From the NCBI GenBank assembly GCA_038226665.1, contig JBBRQI010000005.1:62001-126000 (forward strand): a DNA stretch of 64,000 nt. Direction: 5' to 3'. Shown piece by piece: positions 20,571 through 28,567 of this stretch (positions are counted from its first letter, which is position 1; each line of letters opens with the position of its first letter). The stretch comes from SZAS-103 sp038226665 (lineage in GTDB: Bacteria > Pseudomonadota > Gammaproteobacteria > Xanthomonadales > Xanthomonadaceae). A program made the translations under genes and the position numbers. The notes beneath the pieces were generated by a model, which was given only the letters and a program-made list of their open reading frames with translations, was not told the DNA's origin and made no database searches.

Positions 20571-20996
20571 ATGGCCTTCAGCAGCAACGACAGCGGCGGC
20601 CCGATGGCCTCGATCAACGTCACGCCCCTCGTGGACGTGATGTTGGTGTTGCTGATCATCTTCATGATCACCACGCCGCTGATGAAGCACAAGATCGAGG
20701 TCAAGCTTCCGAACGCAGTCCTCAACAAGAAGCCCGAAGCACCCAAGCACCCGCCGATCACCTTGACCGTCAAGGCCGATGGCAGCGTGTACTGGAACGA
20801 CGAACCGATCGACCAGACCTTGCTGGACAGCCGCCTTGCGACGACCGCACAGCTGGTGCCGCAGCCGGAACTGGATGTGCGCGCCGACAAGACCACGCGT
20901 TACGGCACGATCTGGCAGGTGATCCGTACCGCCAAGGACAATGGCATGCAGAAGGTCGGCTTCATTTCTGCCCCGCACGGGCAGAGCCACTTCTAG
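20571..20996 (+). CDS. exbD: Biopolymer transport protein ExbD (first copy)
   Basis: 141-residue single-pass inner-membrane protein. After a short cytoplasmic N-terminus (MAFSSNDSGGPMASINV) comes TPLVDVMLVLLIIFMITTPL, whose membrane Asp is the proton-relay residue of the family. The periplasmic domain carries the usual YGTIWQVIRTAKDNGMQKVG and ends near FISAPHGQSHF. Length is normal (about 135-145). It follows exbB by 30 bp and precedes the second exbD by 21 bp. It differs more from the other two copies than they do from each other. Confidence 0.95.
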   Translation: MAFSSNDSGGPMASINVTPLVDVMLVLLIIFMITTPLMKHKIEVKLPNAVLNKKPEAPKHPPITLTVKADGSVYWNDEPIDQTLLDSRLATTAQLVPQPELDVRADKTTRYGTIWQVIRTAKDNGMQKVGFISAPHGQSHF

Positions 20997-21017
20997 TCAG
21001 GATCGAGGAAAGACACG

Positions 21018-21440
21018 ATGGCATTCAGCAGCGGCAACAGCGGTGGTCCGATGGTGGACATGAACGTCACCCCCCTCGTGGACGTGATGCTGGTTCTGCT
21101 GATCATCTTCATGGTCACGATGCCGCCGATGACCTATCCGGTCGGCGTGGATCTGCCGGTTCCCTCGGTCAATCCACCACCACCAACCATGGCGCAGCCG
21201 ATCGACCTGAAGATCGATGCTGGTGGCGGCATCACCTGGAACGGCAGCTTGATGCCTTTGACCACACTGGAAGGCGCCATGAAGGTCGAAGCCGAGCGTT
21301 ACAGCGACCCGTTGCAGCAACCGGTGATCCAGATCGACACCGACAAGGATGCGCAATACGACACGCTTGCCAAGGTACTTGCATCGGCCAAAAATGCTGG
21401 TCTGGTCAAGATCGGATTTGTCGACAACGGCCAACGCTGA
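21018..21440 (+). CDS. exbD2: Biopolymer transport protein ExbD (second copy)
   Basis: 140-residue ExbD paralogue with the same layout: MAFSSGNSGGPMVDMNVTPL, a single helix with the conserved Asp (VDVMLVLLIIFMVTM), and a periplasmic domain with QIDTDKDAQYDTLAKVLASA and the C-terminal GFVDNGQR. A second ExbD is known from Xanthomonas, where it is needed for uptake of some TonB substrates only. It closes the tonB-exbB-exbD-exbD2 run, since an intrinsic terminator begins 22 bp after its stop. It is closely similar to the third copy at 21563-21982. Confidence 0.95.
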   Translation: MAFSSGNSGGPMVDMNVTPLVDVMLVLLIIFMVTMPPMTYPVGVDLPVPSVNPPPPTMAQPIDLKIDAGGGITWNGSLMPLTTLEGAMKVEAERYSDPLQQPVIQIDTDKDAQYDTLAKVLASAKNAGLVKIGFVDNGQR

Positions 21441-21462
21441 GTCCGTGCGATCGGAGTGAAAG

Positions 21463-21486
21463 ACGCCGCCTTCGGGCGGCGTTTTT
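21463..21486 (+). terminator. Rho-independent terminator after the tonB-exbB-exbD-exbD2 operon
   Basis: An 8-bp stem ACGCCGCC / GGCGGCGT closes a TTCG loop and runs into TTTTTA. It follows the exbD2 stop and separates it from the third exbD copy. Strong by shape. Confidence 0.9.
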
Positions 21487-21562
21487 ATTTGGTGCCCAAG
21501 GGGCTTCACAGAGGACATGCGTAGCAGTATGGTGGGAGCGTCCCCGCAAGTGGAGCGACGCC

Positions 21563-21982
21563 ATGACGTTCACCAACGACAACAACGTCCGTCGGATGGC
21601 CGACATGAACATCACGCCGCTGGTGGACGTGATGCTGGTTCTGCTGATCATCTTCATGGTGACGATGCCGTTGCGGACTTACGGGATCGGGATTGATCTG
21701 CCACAGGCAGGCCCGCCCGTACCGCCGCCGGTTGCGCGTCCGATCGACGTGAAGATCGACGCCGCTGGGCAGATCACCTGGAACGGAAGTTCCATGCCGC
21801 TCAGCGCATTGCAGGGCGCAATGAAGATTGAAGCCGGACGCTACAGCGATCCCTTCCAACAGCCAGTCGTCCAGATCGATACCGACAAGGATGCACGCTA
21901 CGACGATCTGGCCAATGTGCTTTCGTCTGCCAGGAATGCTGGTCTGGTCAGGATCGGTTTCGTCGACAACGGCCAGCGCTGA
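21563..21982 (+). CDS. Biopolymer transport protein ExbD (third copy)
   Basis: 139-residue ExbD paralogue: MTFTNDNNVRRMADMNITPL, helix VDVMLVLLIIFMVTM with the conserved Asp, then QIDTDKDARYDDLANVLSSA and the same C-terminal GFVDNGQR as the second copy. By eye it is about 70% identical to copy two and keeps all key residues, so it looks functional and like a tandem duplicate. It lies after an intrinsic terminator with 122 bp between the two genes, so it probably has its own transcript. It is convergent with pdxJ. It may form alternative ExbBD complexes for certain receptors; that is inference. Confidence 0.93.
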   Translation: MTFTNDNNVRRMADMNITPLVDVMLVLLIIFMVTMPLRTYGIGIDLPQAGPPVPPPVARPIDVKIDAAGQITWNGSSMPLSALQGAMKIEAGRYSDPFQQPVVQIDTDKDARYDDLANVLSSARNAGLVRIGFVDNGQR

Positions 21983-22018
21983 GCAAATCTGGCGCAGCAC
22001 AAATCGCACCCGGTTGCC

Positions 22019-22786
22019 TCATCCGTGCGCGGCCGCAATGACGCGCAGATAGCTGCTGACGGTTGCATCGAGTCCCGCGTATAAGGCCTCGTCGATCAGC
22101 GCATGGCCAATCGATACTTCGCCGATTGCCGGTGCGGCACGCAGCAATGGGCCGAGATTGACCTGATCCAGATCGTGTCCCGCATTCACGCCAAGTCCGG
22201 CCGCTTGCGCACGGCGCGTAGCTTCGACGCACGAAGCCAGCTCGCGCGACGCATCACCGGCTGCATGTGCCTCAGCGTACGGGCCTGTGTAGAGCTCAAC
22301 GCGCGCCGCACCGAGTTGCGCTGCACGTTCAAGGTTCGGCGCTGCGCAATCCATGAACAGCGAAACGCGGCAGCCAAGCGCTTTGAAGGCGTCTATCAGA
22401 GGCCCGAGCCGTTCCGCATCGCGATCCAGGTCGAAACCATGATCCGAGGTCAGCTGGCCGTCGTCATCGGGCACCAGGGTCACCTGGACGGGGCGGGTGC
22501 GCTCGACCAGTTCGAGCAGGCCCGGATAGTCGCCACGCGCCGGTGCGAACGGATTGCCCTCGATATTGAATTCCACCCGGTCGCGGCAAAGTCGGGCCAG
22601 CAGCAACACGTCATCCGGGCGGATATGGCGTTGGTCAGGACGCGGATGCACGGTGATGCCGCCGCAGCCTGCGGCGATCACCGTTTCGGCCGCGCGCCGC
22701 AGGTCGGGCCGAAGACCTCCGCGCGAGTTACGCAACACGGCGATCTTGTTGAGGTTGACGCTGAGCAAGGTGGTGGATGCGTGCAT
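22019..22786 (-). CDS. pdxJ: Pyridoxine 5'-phosphate synthase
   Basis: 255-residue cytoplasmic enzyme joining 1-deoxy-xylulose 5-phosphate and 3-amino-2-oxopropyl phosphate to make pyridoxine 5'-phosphate. The TIM-barrel landmarks are present: LLSVNLNKIAVLRNSRG at the start, GITVHPRPDQRHI with the catalytic His, EFNIEGNP, QVTLVPDD, VSLFMDCAA, VELYTGPYA, LGVNAGHDLDQVNL and EVSIGHALIDEAL. Length is normal (about 243-260). It is monocistronic here, convergent with the third exbD, at the same position relative to the tonB cluster that I recall for Xanthomonas. Confidence 0.97.
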   Translation of the reverse strand: MHASTTLLSVNLNKIAVLRNSRGGLRPDLRRAAETVIAAGCGGITVHPRPDQRHIRPDDVLLLARLCRDRVEFNIEGNPFAPARGDYPGLLELVERTRPVQVTLVPDDDGQLTSDHGFDLDRDAERLGPLIDAFKALGCRVSLFMDCAAPNLERAAQLGAARVELYTGPYAEAHAAGDASRELASCVEATRRAQAAGLGVNAGHDLDQVNLGPLLRAAPAIGEVSIGHALIDEALYAGLDATVSSYLRVIAAAHG

Positions 22787-22919
22787 CGCCCTAGCCTAAT
22801 CCGTGCGTGCGCGACGCGATAGTTTCCGGTTGCGGCCATGATGGGTCCATCCCGGATCCCACCGCCAGACAGTGACCCACATCCTACAACTGCGCCGGCG
22901 TCGCGCTCATACTGTTGAA

Positions 22920-25796
22920 ATGGACAAAAGGTTCCGCGCAATCCTGCGCTTGCTGGCGCTGCTTGTGTGCGGCTGGTCGCTATGCGCATGCGCGTGGGCC
23001 ATTGAGGGCGAGCCGTTGCTGCAACGGTTCACCCCGGCCGACTTCAAGGCCACGCCGTATTTGTTCGGGCTGGCTGGCGATGCCGACGGACGCATGTATG
23101 TCGGCAACAACGACGGCTTGCTGCGCAAGCAGGGCCATGAATGGCAGACGATTCCGCTGCCGGGCGGTATGCCGGCCGGGGCAGTCGCGCGCGGAAACGA
23201 TGCGCGTGTCTACCTGGGCGGCTACGACAGTTTCGGCGTGATCGAGACCGCGCCCGATGGCCGCGTGGTCTACCGCGACTTGCGAGATGCGTTCGGCCTC
23301 AAGGGCGACGCACGCGCACTGGGTTCGATCTGGCAAGTGCTGCCGGTCTCCAAGGGCGTCTACTTCCACGCCGAACACAAACTGCTGTTCTATGGTTTCG
23401 ACGGCCATCACCAGCAATGGCCCATGGATGGAATCGACGGTGCCTTCAGCGCTTATGGTAACGGCCTGTACATGCTGCACAAGGAAACCGGTTTGCAGCG
23501 TTTCGACAACGGGAGTCTGCTGCTGGTGCCAGGTGGCGATGCGATGCGCGGGCATCTGGGTGTGGAAATGATCGATCAGGGCGATAGCGCATTGGCCTTG
23601 TCGGTTGGCGGCTTCTATCGGTTGAGCAATGGTCGCATCGTGACCCTCGACGTGCCGCCGGTGCCCATCTCCGCAGGCGTCTTCAGCAGCGTGCATGCAT
23701 TGCGCGACCACGGCTTCGTGGTGGGGACGAGCACCGGCCAATTGCTGCTGTACGACGTCGGTGCGCACCTGCTTGAACGGCACACGCTCGCGCACAACCC
23801 CATCGGCGCGATGGACTACGACGCGGAAGGCGGCCTATGGGCCATCGCCGACGACGAACTCCTTCGGTTGCAGTTGCCGTCGCCGTGGTCGCGGATCGAC
23901 GTGTCAGAGATGGGAGGCGTGATCACCGATTGCGAATGGCATCGCGGCGCGCTATGGCTGGCGGTCGGCGCGCGTGGGCTGGCACGCATCAGCGACGACG
24001 CTGGGGAACGCCGCATCGACTGGATCGACGGCGAGAGCAAGCGTCAAGTGTTTGGGCTGACCAGCACCGACAGTGGTCTGCTGGTCGCCCATGACGGCGG
24101 CCTGGATGTGATCGGCGATGACGGCCGTGTGTTGCCGATCGTGCATGCGGACGATCATGCGATCTATGTGGTCGTGCGTTCGCGGTTCGATCCCGACCTG
24201 GTGTATGCAGCCGGCGACGAAGGCGTCTACGTCCTTCGTCGCCGTGCGGGCCAGTGGGCGCTCGCGGGGTTGCTGCGCGCGCCGGAGCTTGCCACCCAAA
24301 TGGTCGTCGAAACCGCGCCAGGCGTCCTGTGGGTGAACAACAGTCGCGGCATGCCCGAACGCTGGACGATCGATACCGAAACAGCGCAGTTGCGCAAGCG
24401 CGAACACTTTGAACTCAACGCGCCGGGTCACCCGGCAACCGCCGTGCAGGGTGCGCGTCAAGTGGTGGGCTTGCTGGGGCAGCTCTACCTGACGGTCGGG
24501 CGCGATGCCTATCGTTTCGACGGACACGCCTTCGCTCCCTACGCGGGGCCGCCGTTTTCGTACATGCAAAGTCCGAATGCATTTACCACGCTCGACACGC
24601 CGGTGGGTACCTTCGCCTACACCGGCAGCCGCCTGTATCGCAGCGGCAAGAACGGCAAGTGGACGCGTCTGGATTTCGGCGCCTTGCCTGCGGCCTCGCA
24701 GAGCGTGCTGCGCTATGGCGGCGATGGCGTGTTGCGGCTCAGCGTTTGGCGCGCCTTGCTGCAATACCATTCCGATGCGAAACCCGCGACATCGGAACGG
24801 CCGCTGGCGGTGCGTCTCACCGCTGCAAGTCGCATGCGCCACGACGGCTCGGCCGAGAACCTGACGATCGACAACCGCAGCGCCAATTCGTTTACCCAGG
24901 ACGAATCGCTGAGCCTGCATTTCAGCGTGTTCACCGCGGAACCAGGCATCGAATTCCGCTATCGCGTGCCCGGCATCATCGACACATTCACCGACTGGCG
25001 CGAGCAGGGTTCGCTCGGATTCAGCGGAATGAACCAGCCCGGTGATCACGTCCTGGAAGTCCAGGCGCGCACGCCGAGCGGGCGCGCTGTGCAGTCCTTG
25101 CAGTATGCGTTCACCATTGTGCCGCGCTGGTACCAGATCATCCTTGTGCAATTGTTCATCGCGCTCGGTACGCTGATCGCGCTGCTGTTGCTGTTCCGCT
25201 GGCGCGAACACCGCCAAGCGCGGCGTTATGCCGATCGCCAGCTGATGCTCGAGGAAAAAATCGCCGAGCGCACTGCCGATCTGGAAATCGCCAATCGCAA
25301 GCTTGAGGAATTGGCGACCGAAGACAGCCTCACCGGCGTGGACAATCGGCGCGCCCTGGAAACCGGCCTGCAGCGCGAATGGCGACGCTGCCTGGATCAG
25401 CGCGTGTCGATCGCCTTATTGATGATCGACGTCGACCGCTTCAAGCAATTCAACGACCAGCATGGCCATCCCGCAGGCGATGCGGTGCTCAAGGAGGTTG
25501 CAGCACGCCTTGGGGTGGGCCTCGAGCCGCAACGTGAATTGCTTGCGCGCTACGGCGGCGAGGAATTCTGCCTGCTGCTTCCGGGCAAGTCGCTGGACGA
25601 GGCGCAGCGCCGAGCTGAAACATTGCGTCAGTCGTTCGAGGCCGACAGTTCGCAGGTGACTGTCAGCATCGGCGTCGCCGCCCGTGTGCCGGGCGAGGAC
25701 GACAGCCCCGAAGCGCTGCTGCGCGATGCCGATCAGATGTTGTACGAAGCCAAGCGGCGCGGACGCAATCGTGTCGAAGTCGCCGGCAAACAGTGA
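22920..25796 (+). CDS. Membrane diguanylate cyclase with beta-propeller sensor region (GGDEF)
   Basis: 958-residue c-di-GMP synthase with a periplasmic sensor. The start at 22920 opens a signal/anchor (ILRLLALLVCGWSLCACAWA). Residues about 35-650 form repeats of the two-component-regulator propeller type (e.g. GDADGRMYVGNNDGLLRKQ, DAEGGLWAIADDEL). A Y_Y_Y-like domain follows at about 660-735 (FRYRVPGIIDTFTDWREQGS), then a transmembrane helix at about 740-761 and a short coiled coil (EEKIAERTADLEIANRKLEE). The GGDEF domain covers about 795-955, with active-site GGEEF at 879-883 and the family DSLTGVDNRRALE start. The inhibitory RxxD site upstream is absent (RELL). The propeller plus Y_Y_Y layout suggests a carbohydrate-type signal; the ligand is unknown. 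Confidence 0.9.
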   Translation: MDKRFRAILRLLALLVCGWSLCACAWAIEGEPLLQRFTPADFKATPYLFGLAGDADGRMYVGNNDGLLRKQGHEWQTIPLPGGMPAGAVARGNDARVYLGGYDSFGVIETAPDGRVVYRDLRDAFGLKGDARALGSIWQVLPVSKGVYFHAEHKLLFYGFDGHHQQWPMDGIDGAFSAYGNGLYMLHKETGLQRFDNGSLLLVPGGDAMRGHLGVEMIDQGDSALALSVGGFYRLSNGRIVTLDVPPVPISAGVFSSVHALRDHGFVVGTSTGQLLLYDVGAHLLERHTLAHNPIGAMDYDAEGGLWAIADDELLRLQLPSPWSRIDVSEMGGVITDCEWHRGALWLAVGARGLARISDDAGERRIDWIDGESKRQVFGLTSTDSGLLVAHDGGLDVIGDDGRVLPIVHADDHAIYVVVRSRFDPDLVYAAGDEGVYVLRRRAGQWALAGLLRAPELATQMVVETAPGVLWVNNSRGMPERWTIDTETAQLRKREHFELNAPGHPATAVQGARQVVGLLGQLYLTVGRDAYRFDGHAFAPYAGPPFSYMQSPNAFTTLDTPVGTFAYTGSRLYRSGKNGKWTRLDFGALPAASQSVLRYGGDGVLRLSVWRALLQYHSDAKPATSERPLAVRLTAASRMRHDGSAENLTIDNRSANSFTQDESLSLHFSVFTAEPGIEFRYRVPGIIDTFTDWREQGSLGFSGMNQPGDHVLEVQARTPSGRAVQSLQYAFTIVPRWYQIILVQLFIALGTLIALLLLFRWREHRQARRYADRQLMLEEKIAERTADLEIANRKLEELATEDSLTGVDNRRALETGLQREWRRCLDQRVSIALLMIDVDRFKQFNDQHGHPAGDAVLKEVAARLGVGLEPQRELLARYGGEEFCLLLPGKSLDEAQRRAETLRQSFEADSSQVTVSIGVAARVPGEDDSPEALLRDADQMLYEAKRRGRNRVEVAGKQ

Positions 25797-25818
25797 GCCA
25801 ATCCGACATTCTGCAAGC

Positions 25819-26490
25819 TCAAACGACGACGGCATAACCTCGCAGCGGTGCAACCGTATCGCGACAGGCGAGCGCGACCGTGTGCGATGCTGCAGGTGCG
25901 AGGCGATGGAAACGCCAGCGTTCCGCCGATCCGGCGTCGTCAGGCAAACCCAGCACGCATGGAGGCGCCGCGTCGTCGCCAATCGCGAAGCGCCACGCAG
26001 CCAGCCGCCCGTAAATACCGGTGCCGGTGGCCTTGCATGAGGCTTCCTTCGCCGTCCACAGGCGCAGGAACGCGCGGCGTCCGGCGTCCGCATCCAATGC
26101 GCGCAATGTGTCGGCTTCATCCGGCGCGAACCAGCGCGCCGCCAATCGGTGGACGGGAGGATCGCGTTCGGTGCGCTCGATGTCGATGCCCACGCGCCCG
26201 CCTGCCGATATCGCGATCACGCTGCCACCGCCGGTATCGCTGAGATTGAAGTCCGGTGCGTCGGCATGCAGCAGATACGGCCGTCCTTTCGTTTCCCGGC
26301 CGAAATGCAATGCGCCGGGAGCGATCGGCAGATAACGCGCAAGCAAGATCCGCAGGATGGCATCCGTGCGCATGCGCCGCGTTGCCGCGACCGGTTGCAA
26401 GTGCTCAGGCCACCACCAGACATGCAGCGCGTCCGCATCGATCGTTTGCTCCGCTGCGAGTCGATTCACTGCAATCGGTTGCCAATCCAT
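25819..26490 (-). CDS. 4'-phosphopantetheinyl transferase (Sfp-type)
   Basis: 223-residue enzyme transferring the phosphopantetheine arm from CoA to carrier proteins of fatty acid, polyketide or nonribosomal peptide synthases. Key motifs are FGRETKGRPYLLHADAPDFN with NLSDTGG (His replaced by Asp at the usual NxSHT position), GIDIERTERDPP with the Mg-binding Asp and Glu, and FLRLWTAKEASCKATGTGI with the WxxKEA and Lys. The truncated-looking N-terminus is normal for this group. It is convergent with the diguanylate cyclase gene (22 bp apart). No NRPS or PKS gene is in the window, so the partner carrier is unknown. Confidence 0.88.
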   Translation of the reverse strand: MDWQPIAVNRLAAEQTIDADALHVWWWPEHLQPVAATRRMRTDAILRILLARYLPIAPGALHFGRETKGRPYLLHADAPDFNLSDTGGGSVIAISAGGRVGIDIERTERDPPVHRLAARWFAPDEADTLRALDADAGRRAFLRLWTAKEASCKATGTGIYGRLAAWRFAIGDDAAPPCVLGLPDDAGSAERWRFHRLAPAASHTVALACRDTVAPLRGYAVVV

Positions 26491-26535
26491 GCGCAGGGCC
26501 AGTTTGTGCGCGCGATCGCGATCGCGGATTCAAAA

Positions 26536-26568
26536 ACGAGAACGGCGGCACATGGCCGCCGTGCTCGT
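26536..26568 (-). terminator. Rho-independent terminator of the GlsB-like gene
   Basis: On the minus strand a long stem (ACGAGCACGGCGGC paired with GCCGCCGTTCTCGT, one internal mismatch) closes a CATGT loop and is followed by TTTTT. It begins about 15 bp after the stop of the gene at 26583-26843. Confidence 0.88.
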
Positions 26569-26582
26569 ATCCAATGCAGCGG

Positions 26583-26843
26583 CTAAGCTCGTTTGATCAG
26601 CCGGATCAGCAGCAACAGAACCACCGCGCCGATAAACGCAAACAGGATCGAACCGGCCATGCCGCCGCCAAGGTTGAGGTTGAGGCCCAGCCGCGGAAAC
26701 AACCAGCTTCCAAGGAACGCACCGACGATGCCGACCACGATATTGCCGAGAATGCCAAAACCGAAACCGCGTACGACGACGCCGGCAAGCCACCCGGCGA
26801 TGCCACCGATCAACAGGATGATGATGATGCTTTGAGCGTCCAT
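26583..26843 (-). CDS. GlsB/YeaQ/YmgE-family small membrane protein
   Basis: 86-residue inner-membrane protein of the transglycosylase-associated/GlsB stress family. Three hydrophobic segments are visible (IIIILLIGGIAGWLAGVVV, GILGNIVVGIVGAFLGSWLF, AGSILFAFIGAVVLLLLIRL) with the hallmark Gly pattern GxIAGWLAG and GNIVVGIVGAFLG. Usual length 80-90. Members are often induced by general stress, but the biochemical role is unknown. A strong terminator follows, and 64 bp separate it from the next gene upstream, so it may be co-transcribed with that gene. Confidence 0.9.
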   Translation of the reverse strand: MDAQSIIIILLIGGIAGWLAGVVVRGFGFGILGNIVVGIVGAFLGSWLFPRLGLNLNLGGGMAGSILFAFIGAVVLLLLIRLIKRA

Positions 26844-26907
26844 GTGTGTTTCCCCGTCCGTAATGGAACGAACCGCACGCTGCGGTCCATTCCGAGCCTA
26901 GCACGGA

Positions 26908-27225
26908 CTACGTGGTGGTCGAAGGAGGCCGTGGATTGGCCGTGTTGGAAGCCGTTGCTCCCTCCGCGTCGGCAGGGTTGGCGGCTGCGCTTGCCGCATG
27001 CGCGCGCTTGGCTTCGGCCTGTTCGCGCAGCGCACGCAGCTCTTCGGGAGACAGGATCGGGACGTTGCGCGCGGCATTGCCGATCCGCGCCGACAACAGC
27101 ATCATCGTTGCCGTCACCACGAGCACCAGCGCCAGCGCGAGGCAGAGAACGCCGAGCGCGAACGACTTGGTGACAAACAGCATCAGGAAGCAGCCAACCG
27201 CAAGCAGCATCAGGATCCAGGCCAT
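26908..27225 (-). CDS. Small two-helix membrane protein, function unknown
   Basis: 105-residue protein. Two adjacent hydrophobic segments (residues about 3-22, ILMLLAVGCFLMLFVTKSFA, and 23-45, LGVLCLALALVLVVTATMML) are followed by RNVPILSPEELRALREQAEA and an Ala/Thr/Pro-rich tail ending STTT. I do not recognise a named family; the ILSPEELRALREQAE segment is a plausible cytoplasmic amphipathic helix. The gene lies between the decayed cls tail and the GlsB-like gene, on the same strand. The coding call rests on clean hydrophobic structure and codon pattern. Confidence 0.65.
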   Translation of the reverse strand: MAWILMLLAVGCFLMLFVTKSFALGVLCLALALVLVVTATMMLLSARIGNAARNVPILSPEELRALREQAEAKRAHAASAAANPADAEGATASNTANPRPPSTTT

Positions 27226-27296
27226 GGCTTTCTTCTCGCGCTATCGGACACGCAAAGTCTAGCCGAATCCGCCCCGCGACACCGCCGTTTCCAGGT

Positions 27297-27383
27297 TCAG
27301 GGAATGGGCGAGAACAGTCGGGCGAAACCCGCGCCGAGTCGCTGCGGAAACGAGGGTTTCGGCGCCGGCTTGGCCACTTCATG
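27297..27383 (-). pseudogene. Remnant of a cardiolipin-synthase C-terminus
   Basis: Twenty-nine codons read HEVAKPAPKPSFPQRLGAGF then ARLFSPIP and stop. They align with the end of the cls gene at 28568-29971 (KEVTADSPKPSFLWRF...ARLFSPIL), including the family's C-terminal FSP hallmark. Just upstream, in another frame, TGLTADLAVAP resembles the preceding ASLQADMAAAK of Cls, which suggests a frameshift in an older copy. No start codon or HKD motif is present. The remnant sits directly downstream of fbp, so fbp is flanked by two copies of the cls 3' end on the same strand. Chance similarity in a short tail cannot be excluded. Confidence 0.5.
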
Positions 27384-27478
27384 GGGGCGACCGCGAGGTC
27401 GGCGGTCAGGCCGGTCGATGCGCAGTGCCGAAGCGCGCGGATTGGATGAGCGAAATCCCTGAGCGCTTCGCGCAACAT

Positions 27479-28507
27479 TCAGCCGGCAGCGTCGTGCTCG
27501 CGATGAATAGAGACGACGTGCTCGACCTCGCGCCTCGATCCAAGGAACACCGGCACGCGCTGGTGCAGTTGCACTGGCTGCACGTCGAGCATGCGTTCGC
27601 GCCCGGTGCTGGCCATGCCGCCAGCCTGTTCAACCAGCAGCGCCATCGGGTTGGCTTCGTACAGCAGGCGCAGCTTGCCGCCCTGTGCCGCGATCCTGGA
27701 ATCCAGCGGATAGATGAAGACGCCGCCGCGGGTGAGGATGCGGTGCACGTCCGCGACCATGCTCGCGACCCAGCGCATGTTGAAATCCTTGCCGCGCGGA
27801 CCTTCCTTGCCTCGCAGCAACTCGCCGACGTAGCGTTGCATCGGCGCTTCCCAGCGACGCTGATTGGACACGTTCGCGGCGAACTCCTGGGTTTCCTCGG
27901 GAATGCGGATGTCGCGACGGGTCATGATGAAGGTGCCGAGTTCGCGATCGAGAGTGAACGCGTGCGTGCCGTGGCCAATCGTGAGCACCAACATCGTGCT
28001 CGGCCCGTAGGCTGCGTAACCCGCAGCGACCTGCGCGCTGCCTGGCTGCAGGAAGTGTTCGTCGGCCGCCGTTTCCACGCCATCCGGGCAACGTAATACC
28101 GAGAAGATCGTGCCGACGGAGATGTTCACGTCGATGTTGGAACTACCATCGAGCGGATCGAACAGCAACAGGTAATTGCCGCGTGGATACTTGTCCGGGA
28201 TTGGTTGGCAGTGGTCCATTTCCTCCGATGCGCATGCGGCCAGGTGGCCGCCCCAGGCATTGGTTTCGAGCAGGATCTCGTTCGACAACACGTCGAGTTT
28301 CTTTTGCGCCTCGCCCTGGATGTTCACGCTCAATGAATCCGGCGTCCCCGCATCGCCGAGCACGCCGCCAAGATCGCCCTTGCCGACCGCGATCGAGATC
28401 ATCTTGCACGCGCGCGCGACGACTTCGATCAGCAGGCGCAGGTCGGCATTGATGCGGCCGGCCTGCTGTTCCTCGATCAGGTAACGGGTAAGCGACATGC
28501 GGTTCAT
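27479..28507 (-). CDS. fbp: Fructose-1,6-bisphosphatase class I
   Basis: 342-residue gluconeogenic phosphatase converting fructose 1,6-bisphosphate to fructose 6-phosphate. The N-terminus MNRMSLTRYLIEEQQAGRIN matches the length seen in relatives, so ATG 28507 is preferred over 28498. The metal and phosphate sites are visible: CASEEMDHCQPI, LLFDPLDGSSNIDVNISVGT and KLRLLYEANPMALLVEQAGG. KDFNMRWVASMVADVHRILT is the substrate region. The C-terminal ~12 residues after FLGSRREVEHVV vary in the family. Complete. Same strand as cls, 60 bp downstream of it. Confidence 0.97.
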   Translation of the reverse strand: MNRMSLTRYLIEEQQAGRINADLRLLIEVVARACKMISIAVGKGDLGGVLGDAGTPDSLSVNIQGEAQKKLDVLSNEILLETNAWGGHLAACASEEMDHCQPIPDKYPRGNYLLLFDPLDGSSNIDVNISVGTIFSVLRCPDGVETAADEHFLQPGSAQVAAGYAAYGPSTMLVLTIGHGTHAFTLDRELGTFIMTRRDIRIPEETQEFAANVSNQRRWEAPMQRYVGELLRGKEGPRGKDFNMRWVASMVADVHRILTRGGVFIYPLDSRIAAQGGKLRLLYEANPMALLVEQAGGMASTGRERMLDVQPVQLHQRVPVFLGSRREVEHVVSIHREHDAAG

Positions 28508-28567
28508 GGCGGACTCGGCTGCGGTGAGGGCGGCATTGTACGGTGCGTCGTGCGGGTCCGCGCCCGA

